64,000 nucleotides of DNA from Dryococelus australis (taxonomy: Eukaryota > Arthropoda > Insecta > Phasmatodea > Phasmatidae): positions 213,038,120-213,102,119 of the forward strand of contig CM057009.1 in the NCBI GenBank assembly GCA_029891345.1, read 5' to 3'. Both the position numbers and the translations under genes were made by a program. Positions 1 through 11,554 of the stretch are shown here, in pieces (position 1 is the first letter of the stretch; every line of letters begins with the position of its first letter). Under the pieces are notes generated by a model. The model had not been told where the DNA came from. It searched no databases and worked only from the letters and a program-made list of their open reading frames with translations.

Positions 1-9
1 TGGGTGATC

Positions 10-215
10 TCTATGTTATGAATTTAGTAACTAAATCTTATATGGTTCGAAAATTACAGTCAACTATGCTTATAAGTAGACATGGGGTATACCTGGCCCT
101 GCGACCCTTCTCATTGTTGGCCTGTGTTATGAAGTTGACAATTATATCTTATGGGGTTCGAAAATTACAGTCAACAATGCTTATATGTTAGGTATGGTGA
201 GCGTGTAAGCCGATA
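10..215. repeat. Two-copy tandem repeat, period about 110 bp
   Basis: Two diverged copies of one unit lie head to tail. The core TTCGAAAATTACAGTCAAC occurs near 46 and again near 157, each time followed by a similar ATGCTTATA stretch. The left copy may continue beyond the window edge. No coding signal. Confidence 0.7.
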
Positions 216-1840
216 CTGTTATTCGGTACCGCATTATGGTGCTAGGTCAACAGATCCCAAAAGGAATGACAGAGCATGAGACTCGGCACCTGCCAGGGCG
301 CTAGGTGTAAGGGTCCCAACACCCTGGCATCGTATTGACAGAGCTGGAGGTTGGGATCCAAGATGGCCACCATGGATATGAAGGAAAATAGAAAATTTTT
401 TGGAGGAAAATGGGAAATTTGTCTCGTATGGCATCATCAAAGATGGTGGTTGCCTAGTTCCCTTGCCCGCAGCTCCAAGCCCCTATTAGATTGCCAGTTT
501 GTATACTACTACATGCAAAGCTTTACTTGATATGCATCAAAATGCAGTACATAGTGGTTACTACATTAGAAATATAATTATATACATCTTTCTAATGTTC
601 TCATTACTTTCACTGATGCCAAATTTGTTGAAAAATATCCGAGAAATGCTATATAAGCATTATATTTGAGGTAGCGCTGTCTTCCAAAATGGCTACAAAT
701 ATAGACTATCTACTGGTACCGGCAAACGTCTGGTGTACGCGAGTCCAATCTTATTCCCTAGACTGCGGCTCGGCACGATACGGTCTCTAGCTGAGCGACA
801 AGATTGCTTCCCGCAGTATTCACGCGGACATAAAAATTTTCAGTATTTTGTCTTGAGTAACAGCACATGCAAAACCGAACACAGAGACTTTTTGCTGGTG
901 ACAACAGGTAGCAGTGCTCTTGTGACAGTGTGTGCTGGAGGATTTCTTTACCATCTGTGTGTATTGTTCGATATAATACAATTGCTTTTCTGTTATTGAG
1001 TGCAATTTTTCTGTTGAAATATTAAATAGTATTGAATTTAAATCACGTTATATAAAAGTAACAACAATGGAGGTGAAATATTTTCTGTGGTTTGATGCAT
1101 CAACAGATTACTTGTTCTTTTTCCACATTTTCATAATATCTTTCACCATTAAAATGGGGGTGAATGGAGGATATAAACATTTGATCTGAAGGTTTACGGC
1201 GCGGCGTATGAAATATCTCAACGGGAATGCATTACTCAAGACAACATTTGTTTACAAAATTTGCAAACATTGAGAAGCATGAGACAGCATAATACTAAGC
1301 CACATGAAACACATTTTACAGCATAGCAGTTTTACTTTTAAAAAATCCAAAACATGCAAATATTAACACACAATGTCGTACATAACTGTCATCTATCTAG
1401 TCAGTGCCGAATGTAATTTCGTTATATATCCACAGTTGTTGGCACAATATTTTTGATGACATAGAATTCTTGAATTGTGTCTTTTGTCGAAATCATCAAT
1501 CACAATACGGAGCAGCGAATAAATTAATTTTAATAATGAACAATAAATTTAAAACATTTTGAACTATAATTATGTTACAATAAATTATAAAATAATATTT
1601 AGTACAATAACTGCTAGACAACACAAAATAGAACTGAGAAAAGGATAAAGATATATTTTTATTTTCAATTTTTTATTTCAAAGAAAAGAGTGATGTATTA
1701 AGTTTAAGCTAAACTATAAAAAAATTTGTCTGCAGTTTCTGCATTTAATTTAGCGCAAATATATGCAAGCGAATACCAACCAATGTGGCAGTGAATTATA
1801 GGTACAATGTAGAACAAGTAATTAATATTGTTAGACTTTC
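216..1840. other. Non-coding stretch without identified gene
   Basis: No convincing exon, RNA gene or transposase piece was recognised. The part around 300-480 is GC-richer and carries two short copies of an AAGATGG motif. The rest is AT-rich unique-looking sequence. Confidence 0.4.
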
Positions 1841-2700
1841 TCCCTCTAGAAATTAAGTGGGCTATACCAAGTTTGTTAATGGATGGAGGTCTTAATCAAA
1901 TAATAGGATTAATTATGATTTCCTTATTTTATTTACAATAACTACAGCAAAATTCTCTAAACTCAAATTCTCACAATAAATTGAAATCACATTGACACCA
2001 ATTAATAAAATTTATAATTAGGACAAAGAAATTGATTAAATAAAATAATTAAAAATCAGTCCCAATATACACGTGTCTCAACCTATTCAATTATTTGACA
2101 ATTTATGTTTGCATATTTGACAGTTTGAATATTTACATTAAAATCAATATTACACTTCCATTCAGTCCGACTTCAGTTCAGTCCATGTCCCGCTAGTCGT
2201 AATGTTCTAGAGTCATCCAAGCACCCTCATGCACAGTAGGCTTCACTTGTCGGTATCACACACTCTCGTCCATCCAAGCCACGAGCACGTCACTCCCTTC
2301 GTCCCGCAATCTCCAGTCGTCCACACTTCACTTTCCTCGCACACACTCGCCAGGCGGCCTCCGTCAAAGACTGCCGACCGTTGGGTTGCGGCAGTATATA
2401 TAGGTCTTAGGCCACCAACTAGAATCTTCCCAACTCGCGTGATACGTTGCGGAGGGCTGAGGCGCCAGCCAGTCTCACCAGAACATTCTTGCATCATCGC
2501 TAAACATCGGAAACTCTAGCAGGTGAGAGGAGGTCTATGACGCCAACAAGTCTCGCCACTGTTGGCATTCGCGTCTTTCCCAGAAGAGGAGCAGAAAGCC
2601 ATGAGCGCATCTCATTCCAGGAAGAGGGTAGGGCGAGGTGGGTCTCCGATTATGGCGTGGGGCAACAGAGTCGGCGCCAGCTGCAGCACGTAACAAAATA
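1840..2700 (-). mobile_element. LTR-like block (probable solo LTR), minus strand
   Basis: Read on the minus strand this block has a promoter-like TATA box (CCTATATATACTGC near 2395), a GC-rich transcribed part, an AT-rich tail with AATAAAATAAG near 1930, and an end containing AAGACCTCCATCC near 1885. The same ending recurs at 36600 (minus) and 16257 (plus), so it belongs to a dispersed family. No gag-pol reading frame flanks it, which fits a solo LTR. The exact TG/CA borders were not determined. Confidence 0.45.
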
Positions 2701-2805
2701 TTACTTAAATTGTAACTTATACATTATCTCCAATGAAATAAGCTGCTTTTAGTTCACTTAAAATAAGTTCTTATAACCACTGACAAGTGTTCTGGTTGAC
2801 CTATT

Positions 2806-2955
2806 GGCTGCCCACGGTGGCGCAGTTGGTTGAGTGTTAAGCGTGAGAAGTTCCGGTTTTGAATCCCAGGTAGAGCAAGGGTGTGATTTGTGCTTGTCTG
2901 TAGAAGTCAACCTTTCATGGGAAATGTCACTTTCAATAGAAAAAATATGAGACAA
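2806..2955 (+). repeat. tRNA-derived SINE
   Basis: A polymerase III promoter-like pair is visible: a box A-like GGCGCAGTTGGTT at about 2819 and a box B-like GGTTTTGAATCCC at about 2855. The spacing of about 36 bp resembles a tRNA gene, but no full cloverleaf was made out. The following segment looks like a SINE body rather than a tRNA 3' end. The consensus box B would be GGTTCGAATCC, so this copy is mutated. Confidence 0.65.
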
Positions 2956-4880
2956 AAGACGTCACGGAATTAAAAACATTAGTGCTTTAAATCTGGAATT
3001 GTGTGTGAATGTTATGCTACTTTTACAAGTAAAACCTTGAAAACTAGTATCTAGAAGAATACATGCCTTTTCTTGTAATAAATTAACTAACCTACTAAGT
3101 GGACTTGAAATATATAGATATTTAACATTATAGTCCAGCTTGTATTTCAGTCACATTTGTAAATATAAAATCTAAATTAATATATAACATACTTTCAAAC
3201 ATATATTTATTTATACTACAAATATAATACAAAGATTATTATCTTTTATATTATATTTAAATAAATACGTTCCAAACAGAAATTGAACCTACTACTTCTT
3301 GAGCAAATACGTTGGGCCTTAACTTCAACACCAACAAACTAATTTACTTTTTACTATAGCCTAACGATATTGTTAGTTTCGAATCTGTTTGTGTAATAAT
3401 TGGACAGGCATATAATTTTAAGCAGTTAATGTTTTAGTTTTTAATGAATTTGAAATAGGATTACACATTTGCACAATCTTTGTGTCACTATCGAGAAATA
3501 ATTTTCTCTTAATGGACACTGCATTTGGAATAACATTTACTGCCATAAATTATAGACAAACGTATAAAATGGTCTGTTAAGTTAGTACAAATAACTGTAT
3601 CATAAATGCTACAGAAATATTTTTATATTGGTTACACTGTCTGCTGAAGCGAGCATTATTTGGAGAAACATATTTACAAGTGGCATTAAGTTTGCACGTG
3701 AATCAAAAATCTAGAAAAAAATACATAAACCGACAAGATACTTAATATATATCTTTTATATAAACTCAAAATGTTTACTGCGATTTTTGTGAGCTTTTTA
3801 ATTTGAACACCTAGGCGTATGTAGACCACGATTTTACATAAACGACCATTTAGCATGGCAAGAATGCTTACACACAGATTGAGTGGAATTTGTGAAGAAG
3901 AAGAACATTATGCTGTAGATTGTCATTTTATTATTTTATTTCATGTTTTATACACACTGTGTGTATGCATTCTTTATAGTGCGGGTCAGTCCACTATGAG
4001 TAAAAACGCTCATTTTTGCGACTTTGTGCGAATATAGATATAAAACATTTTCTATAGTTTCAAAAGAAAATCACTGGCCTGAAATTACTATTTTGTTATA
4101 CTTTGATAAACTGTACGTATACATTAATTCATGTGGAATTGCACAGTGTGTTCAAAACTAAGTAGTATTCCAGTTGCATGTTTTTATATGTGGTTTTATA
4201 TAAATAAAATGGTCAAGTGCAAATTTTTAACAGTGAGGATAAATTTCCTGTACCTCTGCGAACGTCCTTCGTCCTATATTGCCTTACATATACCTACTTG
4301 AGCCCACCATAACTGATGTTTGTGGAATAGCAGATAGTACGGCCAGACCTACGTGCGCATATCTTCCCCCCCCCCCCCTCCTGTTGACCCTTTTAACACG
4401 CTCCGCCCGCTCAGACATGCACAGACGTTTGCCAGCTACAGTAGATAATACGAAACCTACGTAAGGATTTGATTTGGCAGGGTAGAAATTAGCTCGGTTA
4501 GATAGGACGTGGCTCTTCATGCAGACAGCAGCTAGTTGCAAAAGAAACATTCTTGATGTGCGCATACAATAATTACATCTGCAACATGCACCGATTGTTT
4601 AATTAATGTTTAGTGGCCTTATTTATTGATTAATATAACCATATATTCCGCTAAAGTGTGACATTCGATTTTCGCAAATGCATACGACAGCAGGGAATTC
4701 ATTTCTGTGTATCGTTAATAAAAGACAAATATTATAACTAGTTAATGTCTTATATAGAACAGGGTATATTTTAGTTATTAACATAGGAATTATGCATTTC
4801 TCTTTTACAGTTATCTGTAATTATAGTCATTTCACATGCGTTTAATGTTTCATTGTTTGAAGCATCAAAAGTTGCTTACA
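2956..4880. other. AT-rich non-coding stretch
   Basis: No exon or transposase fragment recognised. It contains a run of 13 C at 4366-4378. The short open frames lack codon bias or family resemblance. Confidence 0.4.
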
Positions 4881-4884
4881 TACC

Positions 4885-5430
4885 TCAAGACAAGCTATAT
4901 TGCACAACACTGTAGCTCAGCTCACCTTTATGATGGGTTTTCTTTTTCCTAAATGTTACCTGCTTGCAAGACTCTCAAACGTTTAGTGTAGAGCTCATGT
5001 GAGGTAATTCCGCTAAAATATTTCGGGACAAGCTATGTTGCACAACACTGTCGCTTAGCACGCATTTACGACTGGTTTTCTTTCCGCTTGCTGCTTGCAT
5101 GACTCGCGAACGTTTAGTGTGGAGCTCATGTGTGGTAATCACGCTAAAATATTTCAAGACAAGCTATGTTGCACACACTGTCGCTTAGCACGTATTTAAA
5201 ACTGGTTTTCTTTCCACTGGCTGCTTGCATGTCTCACGAACGTTTAGTGTGGAGTTCATGTGAGGTAATTCTGCTCAAATATTTTGGGACAAGCTATGTT
5301 GCACAACACTGTAGCTCAGCTCATCTTTTTAATTGGTTGTTTATTCCCCTAAGTGTTACTTCTTTGCGCGTGAGACACGGACTTCCAGTGAGGAGTTTAT
5401 GTGAGATATTCTGTTTTTGCATTAACTTAA
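4885..5430. repeat. Tandem satellite array, about 130-bp unit, four copies
   Basis: Four diverged units begin near 4887, 5026, 5157 and 5286, each with GACAAGCTAT(A/G)TTGCAC. They share CACTGT(A/C)GCT(C/T)AGC, TGGTTTTCTTTCC-like and CGTTTAGTGTGGAG(C/T)TCATGTG blocks. The middle two units are closest to each other and the last is the most decayed. A short open frame running through the array is a by-product of the repeat. Confidence 0.88.
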
Positions 5431-6199
5431 TAAATCGCAGGACGAGTTGCTTCATCCAATTAAATGTGTTATATTCACTTGGAGAAGCCGATGTCAGAAT
5501 GATGCTCCAATAGAAACTAAAGAGATTCTTGGCACAGTTAAAACGCTGAACTATTGGCCGGATAGTTATGTGAAGCTGGTTGCCTAAGAGCCAAGGTGAT
5601 ACGTCTTGTCAAAAGTCGAAGATTGCCGAAGGGGACTTTAACTTTTTCCGTCGCTCATTTTTCTGATGGGAAGTGTACATCTGCCTGGAGAGCAGCACGT
5701 AATGGATTGTGAATTTAGCATTAGGAAGCAATAGAAGTTGTGAATGAGAGATACGTGACTCCATTTTTTATAATTTCAGGCCCAAAGGGGGATGGGGAAA
5801 ATTTTGCAGACACAGTATAAGTTGGGTACTGAATGGTATCCCTTCCAAATTTGGTCCACATCTGTTGAATGGTGTAGAATTGTGTAGAAAATAAACTTAT
5901 TTTTGAATATACATACAAAAAATGTTGAATTTTATGTATAAAAATATATAATAATGTAAAAAACACAAAATTCCTATCCTGTTTATTATTCAGGGCTTTG
6001 GCCCTGCAATGGCAAAGTTAAAATTTTGTATATAAATTTTGTTTATTCTCAATTGTTTTGTTTTATATGTTTGCTTTTGTACTTTATAAAAACATGTGTC
6101 ATAACCATTAGCATATACCTTCAGTAATTGGTTGTTGTGTTATGTTCTGAAGCATTGTGGTATGCATATTGGTGTACTGGTCTTGCAGTAATAGCTCAT
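5431..6199. other. Non-coding stretch
   Basis: No gene recognised. AT-rich, with a short GGGCTTTGGCCCTGCAATGGC patch near 5993. Confidence 0.35.
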
Positions 6200-7040
6200 T
6201 TTATTTCACCTTTTGTTCTTTGCGCATACTACTAATTTTCTTGACACACTTCATTATTATTTCCAGTCCAGATGGAAAATGTCTTTGTGTGAGGCCACTT
6301 GGAATTTCTTCACCCAAACATCATCTGCTAACTTCTTTATGTTTTTATTTTGAATGTGTCTCAAGAATTTCTCTTATTAGATCAAGCTGAAATTTAGCAA
6401 TTGTCAAATTTTTCCCACGTCCTCTTTTGTGCAGGATATATGCATTCAGTATTCAAGGCCTAGGAGGTGAAAAAAACCATTCATGTAACATTATATAAAT
6501 TTTCTCACTGACTTCCAGCTGATAATTATGTCTGAATTATCAACTGCTCTCGTAGTTTCATCGTAATCAACTATGCACTTGGGTTTCAAAAGTTTTCTGT
6601 TGTCTTTTGCTGAATTTCCAACATGTCTATACTACAACGTGTTGCCAGTAGATTATCACACCACTTTTGTGCTAATAAGTTATCAGATGTCTTGAATGTT
6701 TTTTTTTTTTTTTCCCCCTCATTGTGCCTCTTGTTATAAAGCCACACAAAGAGTGTAGGCAGGGCTTGTGTACCAGTTGTCCAGAAATCCCAGTTTGTAT
6801 TTTCCCATTTCTTGTGGCAGGAATTCTCAGATGCAGGGGTGTTCTGAACAGTGAAATCAAAATATTTATAGGTTTCTTTGCAATATGTTCCATCAGTGAT
6901 GTTAAGAAAATTATGTAAACAAATAATTCAGAATATGTTTCTGCTTCTCTCTCACTACTTTTATTCCCAGAACTATTATTAACAAGTAAGCTGAGATGAA
7001 TCCAGTGACTTATCAGTTTCCCAATCATCATCCTTAACAG
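6200..7040 (-). pseudogene. piggyBac-like transposase remnant
   Basis: Translated on the minus strand, about 6390-6620 gives a series resembling the late core of piggyBac (DDE_Tnp_1_7) transposases: KPKCIVDYDETTRAVDNSD, matching the conserved P.CI.DYN..M.AVD..D pattern, followed after a break by a FFHLLGLEY-like segment that fits the family's 'K...F.HLLD....NA' pattern. The upstream frame at 6672-7031 (119 codons, with LFVYIIFLTSLMEHIAKKP) may be part of the same protein. The copy is broken by in-frame stops, frameshifts and a poly-T tract near 6700, so it cannot encode a working enzyme. TTAA target sites and terminal repeats were not located. Family assignment is by motif recognition only. 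Confidence 0.55.
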
Positions 7041-8339
7041 ATGTGTTGCTCAAATTGTCACAGTCATTTTCTGCTAACATTGCCAATAAATTGTTTGTTA
7101 ATTTTTCGCATGCTTTGGGAAAGTTATGTTTACACAATGTCAAACACCTCTATATATGCAACTTGGAAACTTTATACAAAAGAGGATGATAAATGCACAG
7201 TAAAGCACCACCAACGTAAAACTAAATGGAACAATATTTTATTAATATATTTATTTATTTTCATACAGTAGACTGTACAGTATTAGATATGTCAATTGTT
7301 AATTACACAATATAAACATACATAAAGTAAAAAAATACACAATGTATTATATATATATGTGTGTGTGTGTGTGTGTGATTTAAAAAGTGAATACACTCAA
7401 TAATAATATTACAGAGTATTGGATAACGTTTCAGATGATAGCCCCTAAGTTAATTCACAATATACACATACATCAGTATATCCACCCATAAGATATGAAA
7501 CTCATAAGGGCAGACTTATGATTTAAACATGGAAATGACAGTCACTGAATTAATAAACAATACACAAATACAACAGTATATATACATAAAAGCCATAATA
7601 TTTATAATTGCAGAAATATAATTCATATATATTGTACCTATAGAACAAAGAAAATAATGACAAATAATTTTATTTTATTCAACTTGGGTGTATAGGAAAA
7701 TGATATTTTCATTTATTTTAGTCTGTACTTTTTTTAAATATTCACTCAAGGAATAAAAGTGGTGTGTGTGCAGAAAATGTTTGATCTTATATTTAAAAGT
7801 ACTAGAGACACCTATGAAATATAGAAGGAAATTTGCTGTCACAAATCAAAGTCTTCACAATTTCACAGAAATAGTACAAGATGTCTGTAAAACAAAATAT
7901 TTGCATTAGGTATGAAACAAATGTCAAAGCAATTGGTCAGGGAAGAGAAAGTATATTTCTTTACAATAAAAGAAAGTCTTAAATGTGCTGGTTGTAAATC
8001 AGTCATCATCAATGGTGTGTGACAGTTGCACATGTATGAGTGATAGGAAAATAATACAAACTACTGGCGAGAAAAATAGCTTTATATGAGACAGAAAATC
8101 CAGCACAAAATCATGCACGAATAACATTTCTGTAGTGCCAGAGATAGTCACTAGATATTATTTAGTTATAAACAAATAATTACTTCCATAGCAGTGAATG
8201 CGAAAGTGGCATGGATGGATGTATATATTCGTTGTTTGCACGAGCTGTGAGATGCATGTCAGACATATATATTTTTCTTAAGCACATGGCATGCATAAGT
8301 ATGGACAAATATGTACACCAATAGCATTGATAGGATTAA
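7041..8339. other. AT-rich non-coding stretch with TG microsatellite
   Basis: No gene recognised. A TATA/TG dinucleotide run lies at about 7338-7378. Several AT-rich low-complexity tracts occur between 7240 and 7740. Confidence 0.4.
7346..7378. repeat. (TA)n(TG)n microsatellite
   Basis: Perfect alternation of TA then TG for over 30 bases, visible directly. Confidence 0.9.
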
Positions 8340-9027
8340 GGGTACCACCTACCTGAAGCTGTTTAGCACGTTTGAGGCTCAGAAGCAAACAAGCAACAAG
8401 GGCAACCCTGACACATACACACAGCGCCCCATCATTTCTAAGTGCAAGGTGTTGGTATACAGTGTTTCCATTGTCTTGTTTTAACTATTGGATGTAAGCA
8501 GTCACTGTATCATTTTATTACTTGAAAGTATAAAGCTATGTTCACTGTAAGTTCCTCTAATAGTTTTGCATGTTTCCAACCAGTACGTGAGACACAACAG
8601 TGCAAGAAAGCTATTTTAGCTATTTTGGAGAACTTAGAATTGCATGATGTAGGTAGGTAGATAATTAGGGCTTAACATCGTGTAGTTAACGAGGTCATTA
8701 GAAATGGAGAAAGTTACTTAGAGAAGCAGAAATGGGATATAAATTTGTCGTGGCCTTTAGTAAGAAACCACCTTGGCATTCACCTGGAGTGATTTTGTGA
8801 AACCACAGAAAACCATAATCAGGATGGCTGGACTGGAAATTGAATCCATGTCATCCTAAATACTTGTCCAGTGAGCTTTGCTTTGTCTGGATAGTGTATT
8901 GAGGATATGGTTCGTCCCTCATCTAAAGTATATTTTCTTTTGTATATTGGTAAAATAGGAACACATTAAGTAATTTTATAAAAGGAAAACACTGTTTTAC
9001 AATTCAAATGGCAGATAGGTGGTACCT
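8340..9027. mobile_element. Possible small inverted-repeat element (MITE-like)
   Basis: GGTACCACCTACCTG near 8341 recurs inverted near 9013-9027 (plus strand CAGATAGGTGGTACC), 15 bases with one mismatch. The interval of about 690 bp carries no coding and includes a SINE-like segment. No clear target duplication was found, so this could also be a chance palindrome. Confidence 0.35.
8640..8900 (+). repeat. SINE-like repeat
   Basis: The segment runs GGGCTTAACATCGTG, TTAACGAGGTCATTAG, CACCTGGAGTGATTTTGTG, AAACCACAGAAAACCATAATC and AGGATGGCTGGACTGG, followed by a box B-like GGAAATTGAATCC. This order resembles an abundant arthropod SINE-type repeat that I recognise from insect genomes, ending in a degenerate tRNA-like region. 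It is strongly mutated. Confidence 0.6.
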
Positions 9028-9492
9028 GTAACACAGAAATGAAACATTTATACAGTTTCTTACAAAGAAACCATAAATAATTATGCTTAAATATTTACTG
9101 TGGTACATGTAAGCCATAAAAATCAAATTACTGCAATTATATGTATATAGTTAAACTGAAAACCTCATGTCAAACATATTTTACTGAAACATCGTTCTGC
9201 TTGTTTTGCATGATATGTAGCAGGACACGTTACAAAACAACACCCCCTTATTTGGCTTTGTGCATCTTCCACTCCCCTGGTGTTCAGAGGGAGTGAAAAG
9301 CATGCAGCTGGCCAGATGGGCGAGTGTCTACATTTACACAGCAACAGAAAAGATCAGTAAAAATGAACACTGAGCTATGCACATTTAAAGTTGATATACA
9401 TAGTTATTTATATGAAGTACATTTTGAATTTGCATGTATTTACAAATTTGTTAGGGTATTACTTGTAAAATTAAATGAAATACCACTCACCT
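9028..9492. other. Non-coding stretch
   Basis: Nothing recognised. Confidence 0.35.
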
Positions 9493-9690
9493 AATCTGAA
9501 TCAGATGTGTCTTTACTGTCACCAGATTCGCTATGATCAGATCCACTAGCAGAATTACCAGCATTCTGAATATTAATAATTATGCTGTCAACTTGTTCTT
9601 CCATTACAGTATCATTCTTAAAACAGAAATCTTTTATCTTCAATACATGCTCACAACACTTTTTCCACTTTTCCTGAGACTATTCAGCAA
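9493..9690 (-). pseudogene. Carboxy-terminal remnant of a pogo/Tigger-like transposase
   Basis: A minus-strand frame reads SQEKWKKCCEHVLKIKDF, then ...VMEEQVDSIIINIQNAG, and closes with a Ser/Asp/Glu-rich tail (SGDSKDTSDSD) before a stop near 9494. This pattern, W..C..HV..IE then IIN followed by an acidic serine tail, is what I know from the ends of DDE_1 (pogo/Tigger/jerky) transposases. A stop interrupts the frame near 9680, and no catalytic domain was recognised upstream. A short exon of a host gene derived from such a transposase cannot be excluded. Confidence 0.45.
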
Positions 9691-10439
9691 AATATTTTAT
9701 TAAGTTGCAGACATAAACTGCATTTTTGAAAACCCTGTAAATTATGTAGATAACTGTATGAGGAAGTGTTTTAACTAACAACAAAAGTTGTACCTTCGTC
9801 AGTTCTTCTATGAAAGAAATATTGTTCCATCATAGCCTGTCTTGTATCTGACTTTTGAATACTGATGCTGTGGGTGACCCTTGCACACTGTGTTAACTTA
9901 TTTTATCTAAAACAAAGACACAGTTGGGGGGGTGGAATTAGGAAGATATTTGCGGTTGACCCATTTGGAAACTTCTCATACTTCATATTGTTGTGGTAAT
10001 TGCCTGTCTTCGGTTTTGAAGTAAAAATCATCAGTGCATTGTCCACGAAGACACAAACTTTTTCCTTTACCAATCATTTCTGTCACTTGATTTCAGTTTC
10101 AGAGTGCCAGCAAGTGGACCCAGAGTGTAATTGGTGTATATATGTCTCATCAGTGTCATTGCGTCATTCTTGGGCCGGGTGGAGGGGCTCAGTTTATCTT
10201 GAGGGATGGGCAGAAAACATTGGGTACTTTGGTGTTACATTTACATGCTAATACTTTATAAAGAGCTATGACTACACAGTGTAGCCTAATTGTTGCATAG
10301 TGCTGTAATTAATTAATAACTCATTTGAATTAACAAGTATACAGTGCATCAGGTATAGTTTATATGCATTACACGTAATGTACACGACAGTTTACTCGAA
10401 GTAGAAGCCTTACTATAAAATGACTTGTTAAGCAGCTTT
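9691..10439. other. Non-coding stretch
   Basis: No gene recognised. The short plus-strand frame at 10000-10251 has no family resemblance. Confidence 0.35.
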
Positions 10440-10769
10440 CAGTTAATTTAAGCACACACACTAAAAACATAAAAACCTAGTTATTACACACTAGTCCATC
10501 TAATGACTGATGGCGATGCAGTAACTAGCGAGAGAAGTCTGCAAGCATTGGGAGAGTAGAGAGAGCGACTGATTGACTGTGGGAAAGTGGGACTGGATGT
10601 GTGAGTGACAGATGTTTTGAAGGATGTTAATTTATGGTAATGGACATTTTGATTGTGAGTAAGTAATAAGTGAGGATTAATAACTGTAATTAGTATAAAG
10701 ACAATGATGACTTTAATTAAAATTGGGGTTGGCATTAAATATTGTGGTCACTTATAGGATAATACACCA

Positions 10770-11045
10770 ATTAGCCAATATATTATAACTAGTATCACCT
10801 TTAGTCCGCAGAACTGTGGCCACTCTGCGAGGAATTGATTCAGTGAGGTGGCGAAAGGTATCCTGGGGTATCTTGTACCACAAGCACAATATCAGGTCCT
10901 CCAGTTGGCATATAGTGCAGGGCAGTTGTGATGTAGCAAGAACCCACTTCTCCAAGTCAAACCACAAATGTTCAATTACATTCATATCCAGTCTATTTGG
11001 GGGCCAGGACATTAATGCAGTCATTTTCTGAACAAAGTGCAACAA
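10770..11045 (-). pseudogene. Tc1-like transposase, carboxy-terminal fragment
   Basis: The minus-strand translation contains WPPNRLDMNVIEHLWFDLEK, matching the DDE-domain end of Tc1 transposases (WP.NSPDLN.IEHLWD.LE). It is followed by a tail with PQDTFRHLTESIPRRVATVL, also typical (I...L..SMPRR...V). The final catalytic acid region is altered (RLDMNVIE for SPDLNPIE). The fragment stays open for about 97 codons and is cut off upstream, where a second transposon sits at 11252. It lies inside matching inverted repeats. No function is expected. Confidence 0.82.
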
Positions 11046-11554
11046 CCTCCGCTACCCTCTGATGTCAGTGCACCATGGTTGATACAAGGATGGACAACAT
11101 GTAATTCAAGATGGGACATTTTAGAGATTCTGGTACCAATGCACCATGCGATCACAATCTGACCTCTGTAAAACTTGGGTAGATTGGCTGCTTTTCCCAT
11201 TCTGACACTGCAGACTCTACTAACAGTGAGCCTCTGGACCTGCCGTACATACAGGATTATTCAGCTGAAATATTCACCCAAAATATCTTCCAGGCCGCTG
11301 AAGGTATTAAAATTTTGATTTTGAATTTGTAAATGGCACGACAAGGCTCATAAGACATAGTCTAAGTATATTCCAAGATGTTATTTAGTACTGAGGTATT
11401 AATATCAACTTTAGTTTTTTTTATTTGGAAAGTAAACCACATGTTATTCAGCGGCGAGTTCAGTGATATAGTTACGCAGGTATTGAATGTATGTAATTAT
11501 TGTACCATGTTTGTGAGTTCTGGTGAAGCTAAACAAAATTTTGTATACCAACAA

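Noticed and set aside
2819..2890. Functional tRNA gene
   Set aside because: Box A and box B are present but box B is mutated and the stems do not close; it fits a SINE head better.
5166..5513. 115-codon plus-strand frame
   Set aside because: Runs through two units of the 130-bp tandem array; the repeat explains it.
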